Assembly (NCBI GenBank): GCA_037833965.1
Contig: AP031353.1
Span: forward strand, 5,458,501-5,522,500
Source of the DNA: Marchantia polymorpha subsp. ruderalis
Taxonomy: Eukaryota; Streptophyta; Marchantiopsida; Marchantiales; Marchantiaceae
DNA: 64,000 nucleotides
Reading direction: 5' to 3'
The notes under the pieces were generated by a model. The model searched no databases. It worked only from the letters and a program-made list of their open reading frames with translations, and was not told where the DNA came from. Positions 11,584 through 23,300 of this stretch are shown in pieces (position 1 is the first letter of the stretch; each line of letters begins with the position of its first letter). The position numbers and the translations under genes are program-made.

Positions 11584-12599
11584 ATGATTGTGGTAACCCA
11601 CTCTTTGTTTTTATTCGGAATTAAAACATTTTTTGGAAAATAAGTACCGCAGCAGCAACTGTAAATAATAATCGGTACAAAAAATAGAGTAAAAAAGGAA
11701 GAATCGCGGGTCACGGAGAATCTAGGAGTTGGATGGGGCTTAGGCCTAGGTACAGCGCTTTGGACGGAGCATACGGTTCTTGCTGGGGAGAGCGCATTTG
11801 GCGCCTTTGGCAACAGGTCCTTTTGTGAGGTGTATTCGGCAAAGTGCCTTCGGCGCAGACGCCTCCAGAAGATCTGTCGCTGAAGACGTACAAAGCATGC
11901 GCAGCGAACGCCTTTGTCACAGGAAAAACGACCCCGTCACTTCGGACGCCTTCGGCCGTGTGCCTTCGGCGGTAGATTCCTTCGGCACTAGCACCTTCGT
12001 CGTAAGGTTTCGCCTTTGGCGGAAGAAATGCCTTTGCCTCTAGGATGCTCCTTCGATGGAAAGATGCGCATGCGGCGGAAGAAGAAAAGACAAAAGATTC
12101 GGCGGAAGTCCATACCTTCGCCGCGAGCGCCTTCGTCGCTAGTGCCTTCGGCACAAGCACCTTTGGCGGTACGCGAGCAGAGAACAGCGTCGGCGGAAAT
12201 CGGCGGAATCAAGATTGATCGTACACGCGTGGGAGTCCACACAACGGCGGAGCGTGAATTCGAGCGTGCGAATTGGGCCGTTACGCCTCTTCGCCGGCAT
12301 CGCATTCAATCGGGTCGCGGCCAGTCCAAGTGTTGAACGTTGGGCGATCTTGATCGCCGAAGGAAAGAACTCACCCTCACTCTCACCCTCGCATTTTCAA
12401 TTTCGCATCCGTCAGAGCTCGCGACGCGCAGCAGGGTAATTCGCGGTGATCTTGCGGAGAAATTTCTGAGCGTGAGGAGAGTGTGCGGATTTTTGAGATT
12501 GCAGGAGTGCACAGAAGTAGAATCTTGCGGGAGTCTTGTGGAGAATTCGCTGAGCGCTCGCGGAAAGATTGAGAGAGAGAGTGGGCAAGAAGTGTAGAG

Positions 12600-15390
12600 A
12601 GAAATTGCAGCGAGTTCACATGAGCTCCCGACGCGCAGTAGCGAGTGCAGAGAAGTTGCAAGAAGCTCGTGTCAGTAGAGAAATAGAGTGTGCAGGAACT
12701 TGCGAGAAGTTTGATGACCCGGTCGACTCAGCTGCGGATGGTTCCGCTGAAAGTGCCGCAGATTGGACTGCGCGCATTTCAGAACAAATTGTCGGCGGTG
12801 AAGCTTGATTTTCTCCTATGGGGATGGAATTGAGTGTGCCCGGATATGGTCCGGGAATGGCTGCGGGAGAGGAACCAACCTCCGCGCGGTTTTTGACCAC
12901 ATCCGGAGAAATGGCAAGTCCGCGATTGGGAACAAGTCTTGGGAAGGTGCGTAGGAGAAGAAGGCGACCTTCTCTTCGAATGTGAGAGTGTGCAGGTCAC
13001 GAAGGAAGAAGAAATTTACTTTGATGCCCTTTTCAAGAACAGCAAGTCCAGCAAGAACGGGTACAAGACCCGTGACTACAAGGATCGCATGCGGAGGAAT
13101 GTCGCGGTAGCACTACTTCAAATTTTATAGCCGCACCGGACCACCTACATGACTTCTTGGCAGAAGAGGTTTGTGGAGCTGGCGTTGACAGGAACTCCGA
13201 TCCTTTGGGCTCGGATTCTGTGGAAGGCAACGTGACAGCACGCGCAGGAGGAGAAGGGGGGATCGATGAATCACCTCTCCCCCTTCTTGATTAATTTCTA
13301 TCGATCGATGGGGTGCTTGACAGCGTTGAAGCAAGTGCAGTTTCCCTTGCTGTCACACAGCAATCCGGGCAAATACGTGAAGGATGTCGAGGTCGACACC
13401 GACACAGACGAGACGCCCGCTTGCACACCACCAGCTCGACCGCGAGCAGAGAAAGAACCGCGGGCAGTACAAGTGTCGCGGAAGCGGAAATGGGATGGGG
13501 AGGCAGACCAGAGTCAGTGAGAAGCGCCCGCTGCCCCCGCCTGAAGTTGGGCGACCCACGAGCCCTCCAGTCGGCCGAAGCAGAAAGCTCACAAGCTTGT
13601 TGTGCCGGCAAGTAGCGCGTACACCAGACGAGCCGCGGAGAGAAGAAACTCGCCATCCTCTGGGGAGGATGCGAGTGCGAGAGTTCTTGGGAGTACAGCG
13701 GACCTCCCTGCACCGAAGGTACGGACGCCTTCGGAGGAGGCAAGAAGGCCCTCGGGCCAAGGAAGACGGCATGCGGCACCGACGAGTATGCCAGCGACGG
13801 ACAGATGCTTGGTGTAGGAGCCTTCGGCACAAGAGAAGTGTATGGAGAAGCCTTCGGCTCAAGAGCCTCCGGCTCAGATGACTTCGGGTGAAGCGCCTTC
13901 GGCGCAGACCCAACTTGAGCAACCTGCGGAGGACGAAGGCAGGAAGGAGGAAACACGTGTGCCTTCGGCACAAGCGCCTTCGGCGGTAGCAGCTCTGCAA
14001 CCTCCGGGCTGACTCTCACTTAGGTTTACCTCAGATGGCTTTTCGGTAGCTCATCATGATTCTAGAAGACTAGGATTCTGCATCACACTCATAACCTAAA
14101 CACCCTCTCACACAATCTCTCAAGGTATCACTCTAACTCATACACTCATCGACACTCCAAGGTATTGAAAATTCGTCACTCTTTCATATATGAAACAAGT
14201 CTCTACATATGAACTCTCCATACTTGCTTGAGAGTCTCTTTCCTACCTCTCTATATATACTATTTGAGAATTTACCATAGTAACAAATGATAATTACTTT
14301 CTAACATACTTTTATAAAGATAACTCATAGTAAAGTTGACTAGTTATCAATATGTGGCAACATGTCATTGGCCTCCTAAACCTTCTAGATGTTTACTAAT
14401 CCCTAGATTGAGGTGGCGACATGCCATTTGTGCCTTTCCAACTTCTAGAACTTTTCACTTTCCACTAAGTCAACATTAGACTTAGTCTAACCAATGGATT
14501 ACTCTTTACTTTAGTCAAACTAATCAAAACTAAACATGAAGTCCAAAAGTCTTTTCTCTTGGAATCTAAACTTGTACAAGACAAAATAGAAGTGCTCACT
14601 CAAATCTTCTAAAACTTCTCTAGTTATTCCGCCAAGTATAGACATTAAAGCTAAACTAGCTAGACTTAGTCATAACTAGCTAGATTTAGTCATAACTATC
14701 CTAACCATGATTAACTCATTGGCTAATTCTAGTTTTATTTCACACATGCAATATCTGGTCTTACAGCTCGGGCAGGTGAAGCGGGCCCGCCGGAAGCAAG
14801 ATCTTCCACCCCGTTGGAGATGTTGGCAGGGAGTGAAGCGGCGGTCGCGGCAGAAGAAGCTGCGCGACCCAGTTCCAAGGAATCGCCGAGGATTTCGGTG
14901 GCGACAAAGATCCTCGACTCAGAGTACGATTCGGGTTCAGAGGAGAAGGAAGTGGAGTTGGTGCAAGGCACGCCGACGGGAATGCTTTGCGAGCAAGTGG
15001 TACCGCTACTACGGTACCTTGATGGAGTGCGGAAGCATAGCTGTAGTTAATGGAGTTTGAAGCCAACCGCCGCGCGACAGATCGCACGCAAGAGGAGTTA
15101 GTAGCGCGAGTGAACCGGTGTCTGAGAGGTTGTACTCGCTGGGAGATTGCAGCGCGGAAGAGAGTCACCTTGCGTGAGATGGAGATTCGTGCGGCAGCTT
15201 TGATGTAAGGTGACAGTCGGAGTCGGCTACGCATTGCGAAGCAGTTGGATGCTTTTCTGGCGAGGTCGCGAGACGCCATTGCGAACCTCGAGGCAGAGGT
15301 GACCGCGGTGTTGCGGCGGCTGGGATTGCACAATAGAGCCGAAGATTGGTCGGGTAGGGAGTTAGTGTGTAATAATAGTTAAAATTCGGG
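12600..15390 (+). pseudogene. Heavily broken A-D family protein gene in element B
   Basis: Family segments recognisable on the plus strand include SSKNGYKTRDYKDR (about 13.03-13.09 kb), GSMNHLSPFLINFYRSMGCLT (near 13.26-13.32 kb) and, beyond the solo LTR, a segment resembling ATKILDSEYDSGSEE and EQVVPLLRYLDG (about 14.9-15.03 kb). The order matches copy D: core, low-complexity middle, then C-terminal coiled-coil region. The remnant is interrupted by the LTR at 13996-14765 and has many other breaks. Confidence 0.7.
13996..14765 (-). mobile_element. Solo LTR of the E family inside element B
   Basis: On the plus strand it begins TGCAACCTCCGGGCTGAC and ends GGTCTTACA. These are the same ends as the LTRs of the whole-looking element E. 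It is flanked by GCTC at 13992-13995 and 14766-14769, a 4-bp target duplication. Relative to E it is in minus orientation. No internal region is attached, so it is a product of LTR-LTR recombination. It is about 770 bp, shorter than the 858-bp LTRs of E. Confidence 0.9.
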
Positions 15391-16139
15391 CTTACACCTT
15401 CGAACGATTTTCCCTGTTTGTATTCCTTCGTGATTTTTCCCCCTGAATGCCAAAGTGAAGTTTTGTTACTTCGGAGTAAGCCTTGGTTGTAAATTCAGGT
15501 TGTGTGTGTTAAGCTGTTTGAAGCGCCTTCGGGGATAGCCTCCGCAGTATTTCTGGGAATGACTAGTGCCTTAGAATTCAAACTCGTCAATAAACTGTTA
15601 AGTTGTGACACTGGATCTTTTCTCAATTGAGTTTCTCAGTTCGGATTCATGTATTCCCTGCGCGTTTTGTGAGTTGAGTGTTGTTCACCGCGTGAGAGTG
15701 ACTTTGGTTTGACGAAGGTACCGCATCCGAAGTAGAAAGTCCAACCTGGATGCCCTGCACTAGTAGTAACTAGTGGAAGGGTTGTAAATTCGGAGTTGGG
15801 GGTCACTACCTGCAAATCCTCTTAGTGTACTCTTGGAAAACTTTCCCCCTGAATCTTAAGTAGAGGTCATAACCGACCTCTGAGTTGTGCTTTTATAGTT
15901 TCAGGTGTGTATTGGGGTGAACTACGCTGCACTATGCATCCTTGAAGTGACCTCTGAGTTGAGCACATGCAGTATTTCTGGGAGTGACAGTAGCCTGAGA
16001 ATTCAAACTCCTCAATAGTCTGTTAAAACGTGACATTTGGTACTTTGTGTGTTGCCTCTGTCCCTGTGGGTTCGACCTTTTGTTGCTATATTGCAGTTTT
16101 AGCCTTTGGTGGGTTATTACAATGATAGTTGATTAAGCA

Positions 16140-17340
16140 CATTAACTACTATTTCAATACTTGATTCATGCGTTAAGTTTATTCATCTGTGTGAGGGTGA
16201 TACGTCGATCATAAATTGATCTTCACTTGTAAGATCTTGGACAGAGATTGGTAGATATTGAACGTGAATTTTGTACTGTGACATTAACAAATGCAAGAAC
16301 TAGTTGAAATTCACATCTAAGATGAATGATGTGGGAGAGTTGAATAGTATATTTATGAAGGTATATTCATAGATATTTGATGAAGAAGAAGTTATGGTTG
16401 AATCAGGTCAAGTATATTTGACATATACCTGACAGGTTAAATTTGATAGATACTAAAGTAATATAAACTCCTTTAGCAACACATTTCAAACTTTTTGAAG
16501 CTGAATTTTTTACCAATGCCATTGAGAAAAAAATAATATAATGTGTTTTCTATGAACAAATTGTGGGCATCATCATGTCTTTGATGATGTGCATAAGACC
16601 TGATATTGCTCTAGCAATGAACAAGGTGAATTGATTTATGTCAAATCCAAGAATGTTTCATTTAAAAGTAGTGAAATGGATTCTCAAGTATTTGATGAGT
16701 TTTAAGTATTATCGTTTACTGTTTGATTGTTCATTAGACAATGCCAAATTTGAATAACTAGGTATGTGTTTACATTTGGTGGTGAAATCATTAGTTAGGG
16801 ATCTACCTTTTAGGGTTGCGTAGCTTAGTCTACAACATAAGCTAAATATACAAGAAAATTATTTGGTTATACAAGCTTATGACCAAGATGAGATTGAAAT
16901 ATGATGTGATCAATTCTTATTGTGATAACCAAAGTGTTTTAAATTTAGCTACAAATCTGGTGATGAAAAGTAGAGTGAAGCATATCGACATCAAATATCA
17001 ATCTATTAGACAAGTAATTTCTGATCAAAAGATTAAACTAGTCAAGCGCGAAGGTAAATTGACATTTTGATTTGTTGATCAAAATTATTTCTTTGGAGAA
17101 TTTTAGATGACATTGTGCAGGTTTTGCATGGAAAGCACAAGTAGATATTGCTAATAGTATCTTCTGTTAACTCTTTACATAAATACTCTACCATGTTTTG
17201 ATAACAATTTGGTTCTAGTTAACTCTAGTTAAGAGGAAAGTTCTTGTGTTAGGTTTCAACTTAAATTTCTCGCGGAGTAATTATATAGGTTATAGAGATT
17301 ACTATTTTCTCAACATGAGTTAAGGAAGAGATTGTTGTGA
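16140..17340 (+). mobile_element. Old Ty1/copia remnant (3' part)
   Basis: Decayed plus-strand protein similarity runs through a reverse-transcriptase tail (MNDVGELN-like segment near 16.33 kb; MCIRPDIALAMNKVN near 16.59 kb) into an RNase H end. The clearest stretch is 16879-17070, reading CDNQSVLNLATN and SRVKHIDIKYQSIR, the classic copia RNase H C-terminus. After it comes a 3' untranslated region like that of the copia element at 25.85-57.01 kb (AACTCTTTACATAAAT, then CGGAGTAAT), a purine tract, and a probable LTR start TGTTGTGATTAAC near 17332. Element B sits immediately to its left. Broken and old. Confidence 0.7.
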
Positions 17341-17639
17341 TTAACATAATAATCAGGTTAACTTGCTATTGATAGTTCATTCTAGGGTATTTAAACTCCA
17401 AATCAATCTTCTGCAAACCCACGCTACTCATTAGATCGAAGTGAATTCACTTTGCTAGTGGACATAGCCTTGACAGAGTGAATCATGTACTCCTTCTCGT
17501 CTTGTGTATTCTTGAGCTTTTCTATCACTGTCACTTCTTGGTGAATATCGTTCAAAAATATCTCACATTGAAAGTTGGTAAAATGGCTGCTAAAATATTT
17601 GGAAATCAATTCAAGAATGGCACCGAGTTTCATTAAAGT

Positions 17640-18235
17640 CATTATGGATCCAAAAGATTTTGTTGATTTGGACCTTGGTGATGATTTGGATAGTCAGAAG
17701 AGCACTTTTGACTATGTTTTCACGTGAGTAGGTGTTCTTGTATACTAGATGTTGAGATTGCAAATATGTGTGATTCTTTCTAAAAAAATTCCAGGTTCAT
17801 TGCAATTTCGAAGGCCAAAAAAGAGATGATGTGGCTATTCAATTTTTTGAAGTGAATCAAAATAGATAAAAATTTCATAGCACTTCACGAAGACATCAAA
17901 GTGTTTTATGTCTCACAAAAATCTAGACGTTTCATTTGAAAATTAAATATATCCAGTTGAAGTTGAATTGGTAGATGATGAAATCTTGTCATCAAGAAAG
18001 ATAATAGATGAGTTAAATTCTAAAGACATGTCACAACAATTATCATGAGGAAAAATCTTTGTGAATCTATGCATTTATTCAGTTAGATTAATCACTACTT
18101 AAATGAGAATAGTTAGTCATAGTAGATTGGTTGGAGTATGTAATAAAGAAGATGTAGAAAGACTTTTGGTTGTCAAATCAAACTTGAAATGCAATTCTTA
18201 AAGTTCAAAGAATCACCTTAAACAAAGATCCTTAT
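17640..18235 (+). mobile_element. Second copia RNase H remnant
   Basis: Decayed plus-strand similarity to a copia RNase H domain. A segment reading LDLGDDLDSQKSTFDYVF recalls the 'GD.D..RS..GYVF' block, followed by an AKKEMMWLF-like segment that recalls 'A..EA.WL'. It is too broken for a confident extent. It is separate from the remnant at 16.1-17.3 kb because it repeats the same domain. Confidence 0.45.
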
Positions 18236-18244
18236 CGCAAGATT
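18166..18244 (+). repeat. Direct repeat, copy 1 of 2
   Basis: About 79 bp beginning TTGGTTGTCAAATCAA. It recurs in diverged form at 19016-19094 (TTGGTTGTCAAACCAA), including AAAGAATCAC and AACAAAGA blocks. Possibly termini of a small decayed element. I could not find target duplications. Confidence 0.6.
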
Positions 18245-18904
18245 GTTGACGTATTTACTTGATTGGACCCCATCAGAATCTAAATTGTTTGATGGAACCC
18301 ATTTTGTTTTACCCTATGGGACTTCACTAACAGCACAGCTTTGCCAAATTCCAAATCGTGATACTGTATTGAGAAATTGAATGCCATTGTGGCTGGAATT
18401 ATTAAGTCAAATCGAGTAGGTGGAAATCAACCAGCGTTACTTAGATACATAATAATAATCCAGGGAGGTAATATTGAAGAGTTTGGTGTATCGACTCACC
18501 TGACACTATAAAAGTACCTATAGGTAGGCTACCAGTGGTAGCGCACACGACATCACAAGGGACTGGACCGAATATCTCTCCCTATAGATCCAGCTGTTGA
18601 AGCAGTTATCGATGTTGCTCGCATTATGAAGAGTGAGCCGAGTTGAGGTAGAGATTTCAGAGCCGTGCCGAATTCAAGTCCATCATACGGCCACTAACGG
18701 CTTTGGCCGCAAATGCATCCATACGATGGTGTTTGAGAGGACATATGACACAATCCCGTGGAAGCGGGGGATGGTAAACGAACAAAACGGTTCCATAGAG
18801 AAATTGATTTTGGCCTACCAAAACGCGTTACTGTAGCGACAGAGTTCCATAACCTGTTGATACTAGAACATGCGTTACTTCTACAGTCAATGTGTTCCCA
18901 TAAC

Positions 18905-18954
18905 GTAAAACAAAACTTAAACTTTTAAAAGGTAAAACAAAACTTAAACTTTTA
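18905..18954 (+). repeat. 23-bp tandem duplication
   Basis: GTAAAACAAAACTTAAAC plus five further bases at 18905-18927 recurs at 18932-18954. Confidence 0.8.
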
Positions 18955-19015
18955 AGGGTACCTTGGGCAATTTAGGTTTCGAGAGAGTGGCATCAAGTGA
19001 ATACCTCAAAGATTG

Positions 19016-19094
19016 TTGGTTGTCAAACCAAGCTTGAAGAGCAATTTTTTAAGGTCAAAGAATCACTTTGAACAAAGACTCTAATATCAAGATT
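19016..19094 (+). repeat. Direct repeat, copy 2 of 2
   Basis: Partner of 18166-18244, about 850 bp downstream. The two are similar but clearly diverged. Confidence 0.6.
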
Positions 19095-19109
19095 AAGTCA
19101 TAATCTCCC

Positions 19110-20365
19110 GCTAGACTCCTTGTTCAAAATGGTTCTTGGAAGTAACTGTTTCAAACTGCTCTCCAAGATTGACTTCACAACCTACCACCTTCTGGATCAG
19201 CCGTATTCAAGTATTCTTCTGAAAAATTGCACACTTCATCAAATTGTGCCCTGGACTTTCTTTGCTCTGGTTCCAAGGTTTCCAAAAGCTCGAAGTGTTA
19301 TGTTCGCGAGAATTCGTGCGGTATATGGTAAGGACGAACGTTCCGAGAATCACTTTAGACCCGAGAATTGGAGACATTCTCACCGAAAAAATGGTTGGTC
19401 TCTCGAATCCCGAGACGAGGAAAAGGACGGACCGAAGGAACCGAAAGCTCATGCACGTAATTCCCCAGCGTCGGGGCTACGTCGCAGCCATGATAACCCC
19501 CCGGCCCATGCAATGCAGCGTTGCCGTATTCAGATCAGGAGACCGTGCGCCGTGCACCTCAGACTCTCGGTGAATCCCCTCTCCTCGATCTTCTGTGAAC
19601 TCCGCCGACCTGAAGAAAGCTGAGGCACGAATTCGGATCCGATCGCCATCATGTGCTGAAAGATCGATCGAGCCCTCGGTGGTCTCAGCCGCTCTCCATC
19701 ATATTCATTCGTCGCAATCCTGGATCATGATGGCTCACATGATCATGGAAACCGCCTAGGGCATGTGCTCGGATTAGCTCGGTGAGAGAGTTCCCTGCGT
19801 GTGTGGATCGCTCGTCGGTGAGCAAAGAGCATGTTGCCTTGCGTGAGCCTTTGATTGTCAGAAAGCACGGAGTTGAGAGGAAGGCCCAGGAGCAGAATTA
19901 TTACGGAGGGGGCAGTGTGAGGCAGATGAGGCAAGCTTGCCCGAAGCACGAGAGCACGACAAGCTTGGTGCTGCTCCGGATACTGAGGGCGGCGGCGGTG
20001 ACTCGCACCTCGAGCTGGGGCTCCAAGGCGCCGGAGACTAGAAGGGGCTGCTGGAGCCCATCGACCCGGTGATTCAAGCCGAGATTATCATCTACGGCGG
20101 GTTCGACCCGCACTCGCAGTTCTGCGGCAGCTGCCGACTCTCCAAGCACCGGCGGCTGGCACGAGGTGAGCCTCCACAACCGGGGCTACAAGATCCCCGA
20201 CTACTACCTCCACGACCCCGCAAGCTGCCCCTCCCCCTCCCCCATCTTCCAATCCTCCTCTCGATGGCGCGATCGCCTTCCTGGACGTCTACAAGAGCGA
20301 GAACAAACTCAGCGCCTCGACCCCTTAGACCACCACAGCTAGTGATGGGTATGTATCAAACTAGA
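19110..20365 (+). other. GC-rich unrecognised patch, possible host gene fragment
   Basis: Composition rises well above the surrounding AT-rich DNA. At about 20060-20260 the plus strand reads coding-like segments such as IIIYGGFDPHSQFCG, then (after a frame change or a possible intron boundary) VSLHNRGYKIPDYYLHD, with CC/GC-biased codon ends. I do not recognise the family. It may be an exon or pseudogene fragment of a host gene, or a captured gene piece. No start, stop or splice pattern is convincing enough to call a gene. Confidence 0.35.
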
Positions 20366-20369
20366 TGAT

Positions 20370-23300
20370 TATATACACAGTACAATACAGGGCTTAAAAC
20401 TCGTATTGTATTTAGTTGTATTAAAACAACTAAATACAACTATTCGGACATACTTATTTGCATCATCTTGAACAAATAATTCCAAATCGAAGTGTTCATA
20501 ACTCATATCCCCACGATCACCATCTGACCCTCGCTCTCCGTGTCGCTCTTCCAAGTGCCTCTACCTCTACATAGCCGGATCTCGCCGCGCCGGGTTCTCC
20601 CCGGATTCGCGTCCGATCAAGTGCAGCCCGAATCCTCCGCCCTCTGCTCTCGTCGAAGTTGACACCACTTGCAGAGCAATTGATGGTATCCCCATCTGGT
20701 CATTTTCCAGCAAGTGTTTTGCATTCCGCATGGGTCTCATAAAGTATTTTTTTCAAAAAATATTCACCTCGTAAACATTCACATTACACACATACATGAT
20801 CAAATGTGAAAAAATCTTTCACTTCCATGGATTTTGTTCACAAAATCACAATATTGCTTTACTGAAAATCCATTATATTGTCCTTTAGAGCTACGATAAA
20901 TTGCCTTCTAAAATGTTAGGCTACTAGACTAACTTACTATAATAAAAACCAACTAAAGTTAACTAAGATCTGAGTTAAGTACTAAGACATTATTCCATGC
21001 GTTCCTCTCTAGAATTATTCTATTGGTGTTATTATGTATTAACAACTCCAAGAATCCATCAGAACATACTGTATCATATATTTTTCTCTTGTATATTTTA
21101 TGGAGAGTAATCATGTTACTAAAAATAATCTTACATTCTAATTCTGTATTCTTCAACATGCTATTTAAATTTTTCAATTTCTATGAATGTTTTTTATGTA
21201 AAAGAAAGACAACTATTCGCGTTATTCAAGGAATCCATCAACTAAAAAAGATGAATGGGTTTCATTGATAAGATTTTGAGGGTTATATTGTTAACTTACC
21301 TGAAATCATTGCTATCAATCTTCACAGAGCATGAACTCCATGTTCATGCGCATAGCCAGAAGTAACGAAATCGGATGGTAATGGAATATCAATGTACGAT
21401 AGTGACAGTTCCGAGCTCGGAGGATTGCTCTGAAGTTTTGAGTTTTTCTCACCTCCTGAGAAGCGTAAAAAATGCATTGGAAGGAATGTTGAGATATGTC
21501 CATCGGACTTATTGCATCCGATTTCATAGATGTATTGCGGGTAATGAATGACTTGTACAAAGTATAAATATTAGCTTCATGTCTTTACCTTCATTCTATT
21601 ACAGCCTCCGTACATGCACGTAAGGCTTTGATGGCCCAGATCATGAGATATTTTCTGTGCCCAGGTGAGAAACTTTAACTCTGCCTTTTGTAATAGAGGT
21701 ATCTTACGTAAGCTTCAGACATTAGAGCCTCCCATGCACATGTACGCTCCCGGACCTGGACGTTTTCTTCTAGGTTCAAATGATTCTTAGTATATCTTTA
21801 CAAAAGCGGGGGTCCCGTATTGTTATTGAGATCACGCGTCTGCAGAAAAGAGAACACTCCGATATTCAGAACTAGTAGTTGGATGATTTGGCGCTTAGTT
21901 TACGTCTAGAGTGGAGGATAATAAATGCAATCTAACGGCCATATTCCAAGAGCAACTCTCCAAATGTTCTAGCGATGTGGGATAGAATACCATGTGTTTA
22001 TCATTAAATTTTTGTTGTTTTGTTCTGCGACGTGAAAAAGGTTATTGTAATATGGTATGCTATTTTGCTTGAGCATATTGGCGAAGTACTCTTGGGGGTA
22101 GGTAGAAGGAGAGAAATTTGTAGTTGATGCAGGTGGAAAAAATTTGTCATAAATATTTCAACAGTTATGAGAAATAGAGAAGTACTTACGTGCGTATGAA
22201 AATGGCATGCATTCTCTTTACAAGGAATGTCGTGGTATTTGACCTAACCCGTACACTCGAAGTATTATCTTTGTCTGAAAATGATCTCAACTTGGCTCGC
22301 AGATTATCTCGACGTTATTTGACCCCTATTTTGTAAAGACACCCTCAGGTTTCCTAGATGCTCCCAAAAGGCCAGCGATGTGATTAATATTTCAAGTATC
22401 ATTAACCAACCCAAGCCAACTTAAAATTATGAGCCTGATTATCATAAAGACAATGTGGCAGCTGTATATACTACACGAAGATGTGCTGGATGTGATACTG
22501 GAATTGGGATTTTCAATGACTTACGAAGTAGCAAGCCCTGAAAACAATGAAATCAAATGAGCTTCTTCCTGAAAAGGAACTCGAGGTTAATTTTTTTATT
22601 CAGGCTTAAGTCATATGGAAGGAAGGAATTGGAATGCATGTTACCCCAGAAAGAATGAAGTTTTTGAAGACTGGTCTCATGCAATGAAGCAGATTAATCT
22701 TCAATGCTCTTCTTATCTACTTGAAAGTTGGGCTCTTTGCCTGATGATCCCTGTCCATCGGTTATTACATGCTCACCGAAGTCACTGAATCGTCCTTGAA
22801 TTGCGAACGAAAGCTTACAAAATTCCTTAATGTACTTGAAGTTCATAATCCAAACTACTGCAATGTAGACCTTGTCTTCAGATGTCTAGATGATCTATCA
22901 GTTTTCATACAGCAATCAGAGTTTTGGAAAATCGTGCAGGGCTGGACAGAGTTATCGGAGCTTGGCTGGGCATTCAAGGTCTCGACGTTTGTTCTTCTCC
23001 AGGCTACATACATAGCTCGGCTCATTTTTAAGTACAAAGTTCCCTCTGCATCTTCTTCCATACTGCATCCTAAAGCAGAAACAACAGCAGCGGGTGAGAG
23101 CAGGCTACTCAACTAGCAGTGCGGAATCACGATCAACGAATTTTTAAAAAACCTTTAAAAATTCGTGAGATGTAAGGGCCACATGAGCATGCACATTCCC
23201 CCTTAATTATCATAAAAGCCACTCTATTCTGCCTTGCGCCATGAAACTTGGGGGAATGATTCGTCAATACCACGTCCTCTATTATACCATTCACGATGGT

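Larger units (their letters stand above)
11589..16121 (+). mobile_element. Element B: second plus-strand copy of the A-D family (broken)
   Basis: Starts TGTGGTAACCCACTCTTTG, ends GTGGGTTATTACA, and is flanked by ATGAT at 11584-11588 and 16122-16126. The leader is less palindrome-rich than in A and carries CTTCGGC-type motifs rather than the 16-bp forms. A solo LTR (13996-14765) is inserted in the coding remnant. The tail shows the same internal duplication as A. The coding part is heavily broken, and this looks the oldest or most decayed of the four copies. Confidence 0.85.

Noticed and set aside
18166-19094. The direct repeat pair as LTRs of a small retroelement
   Set aside because: The repeats are only about 79 bp, lack TG...CA edges and have no matching flanks. 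I kept it as a repeat only.
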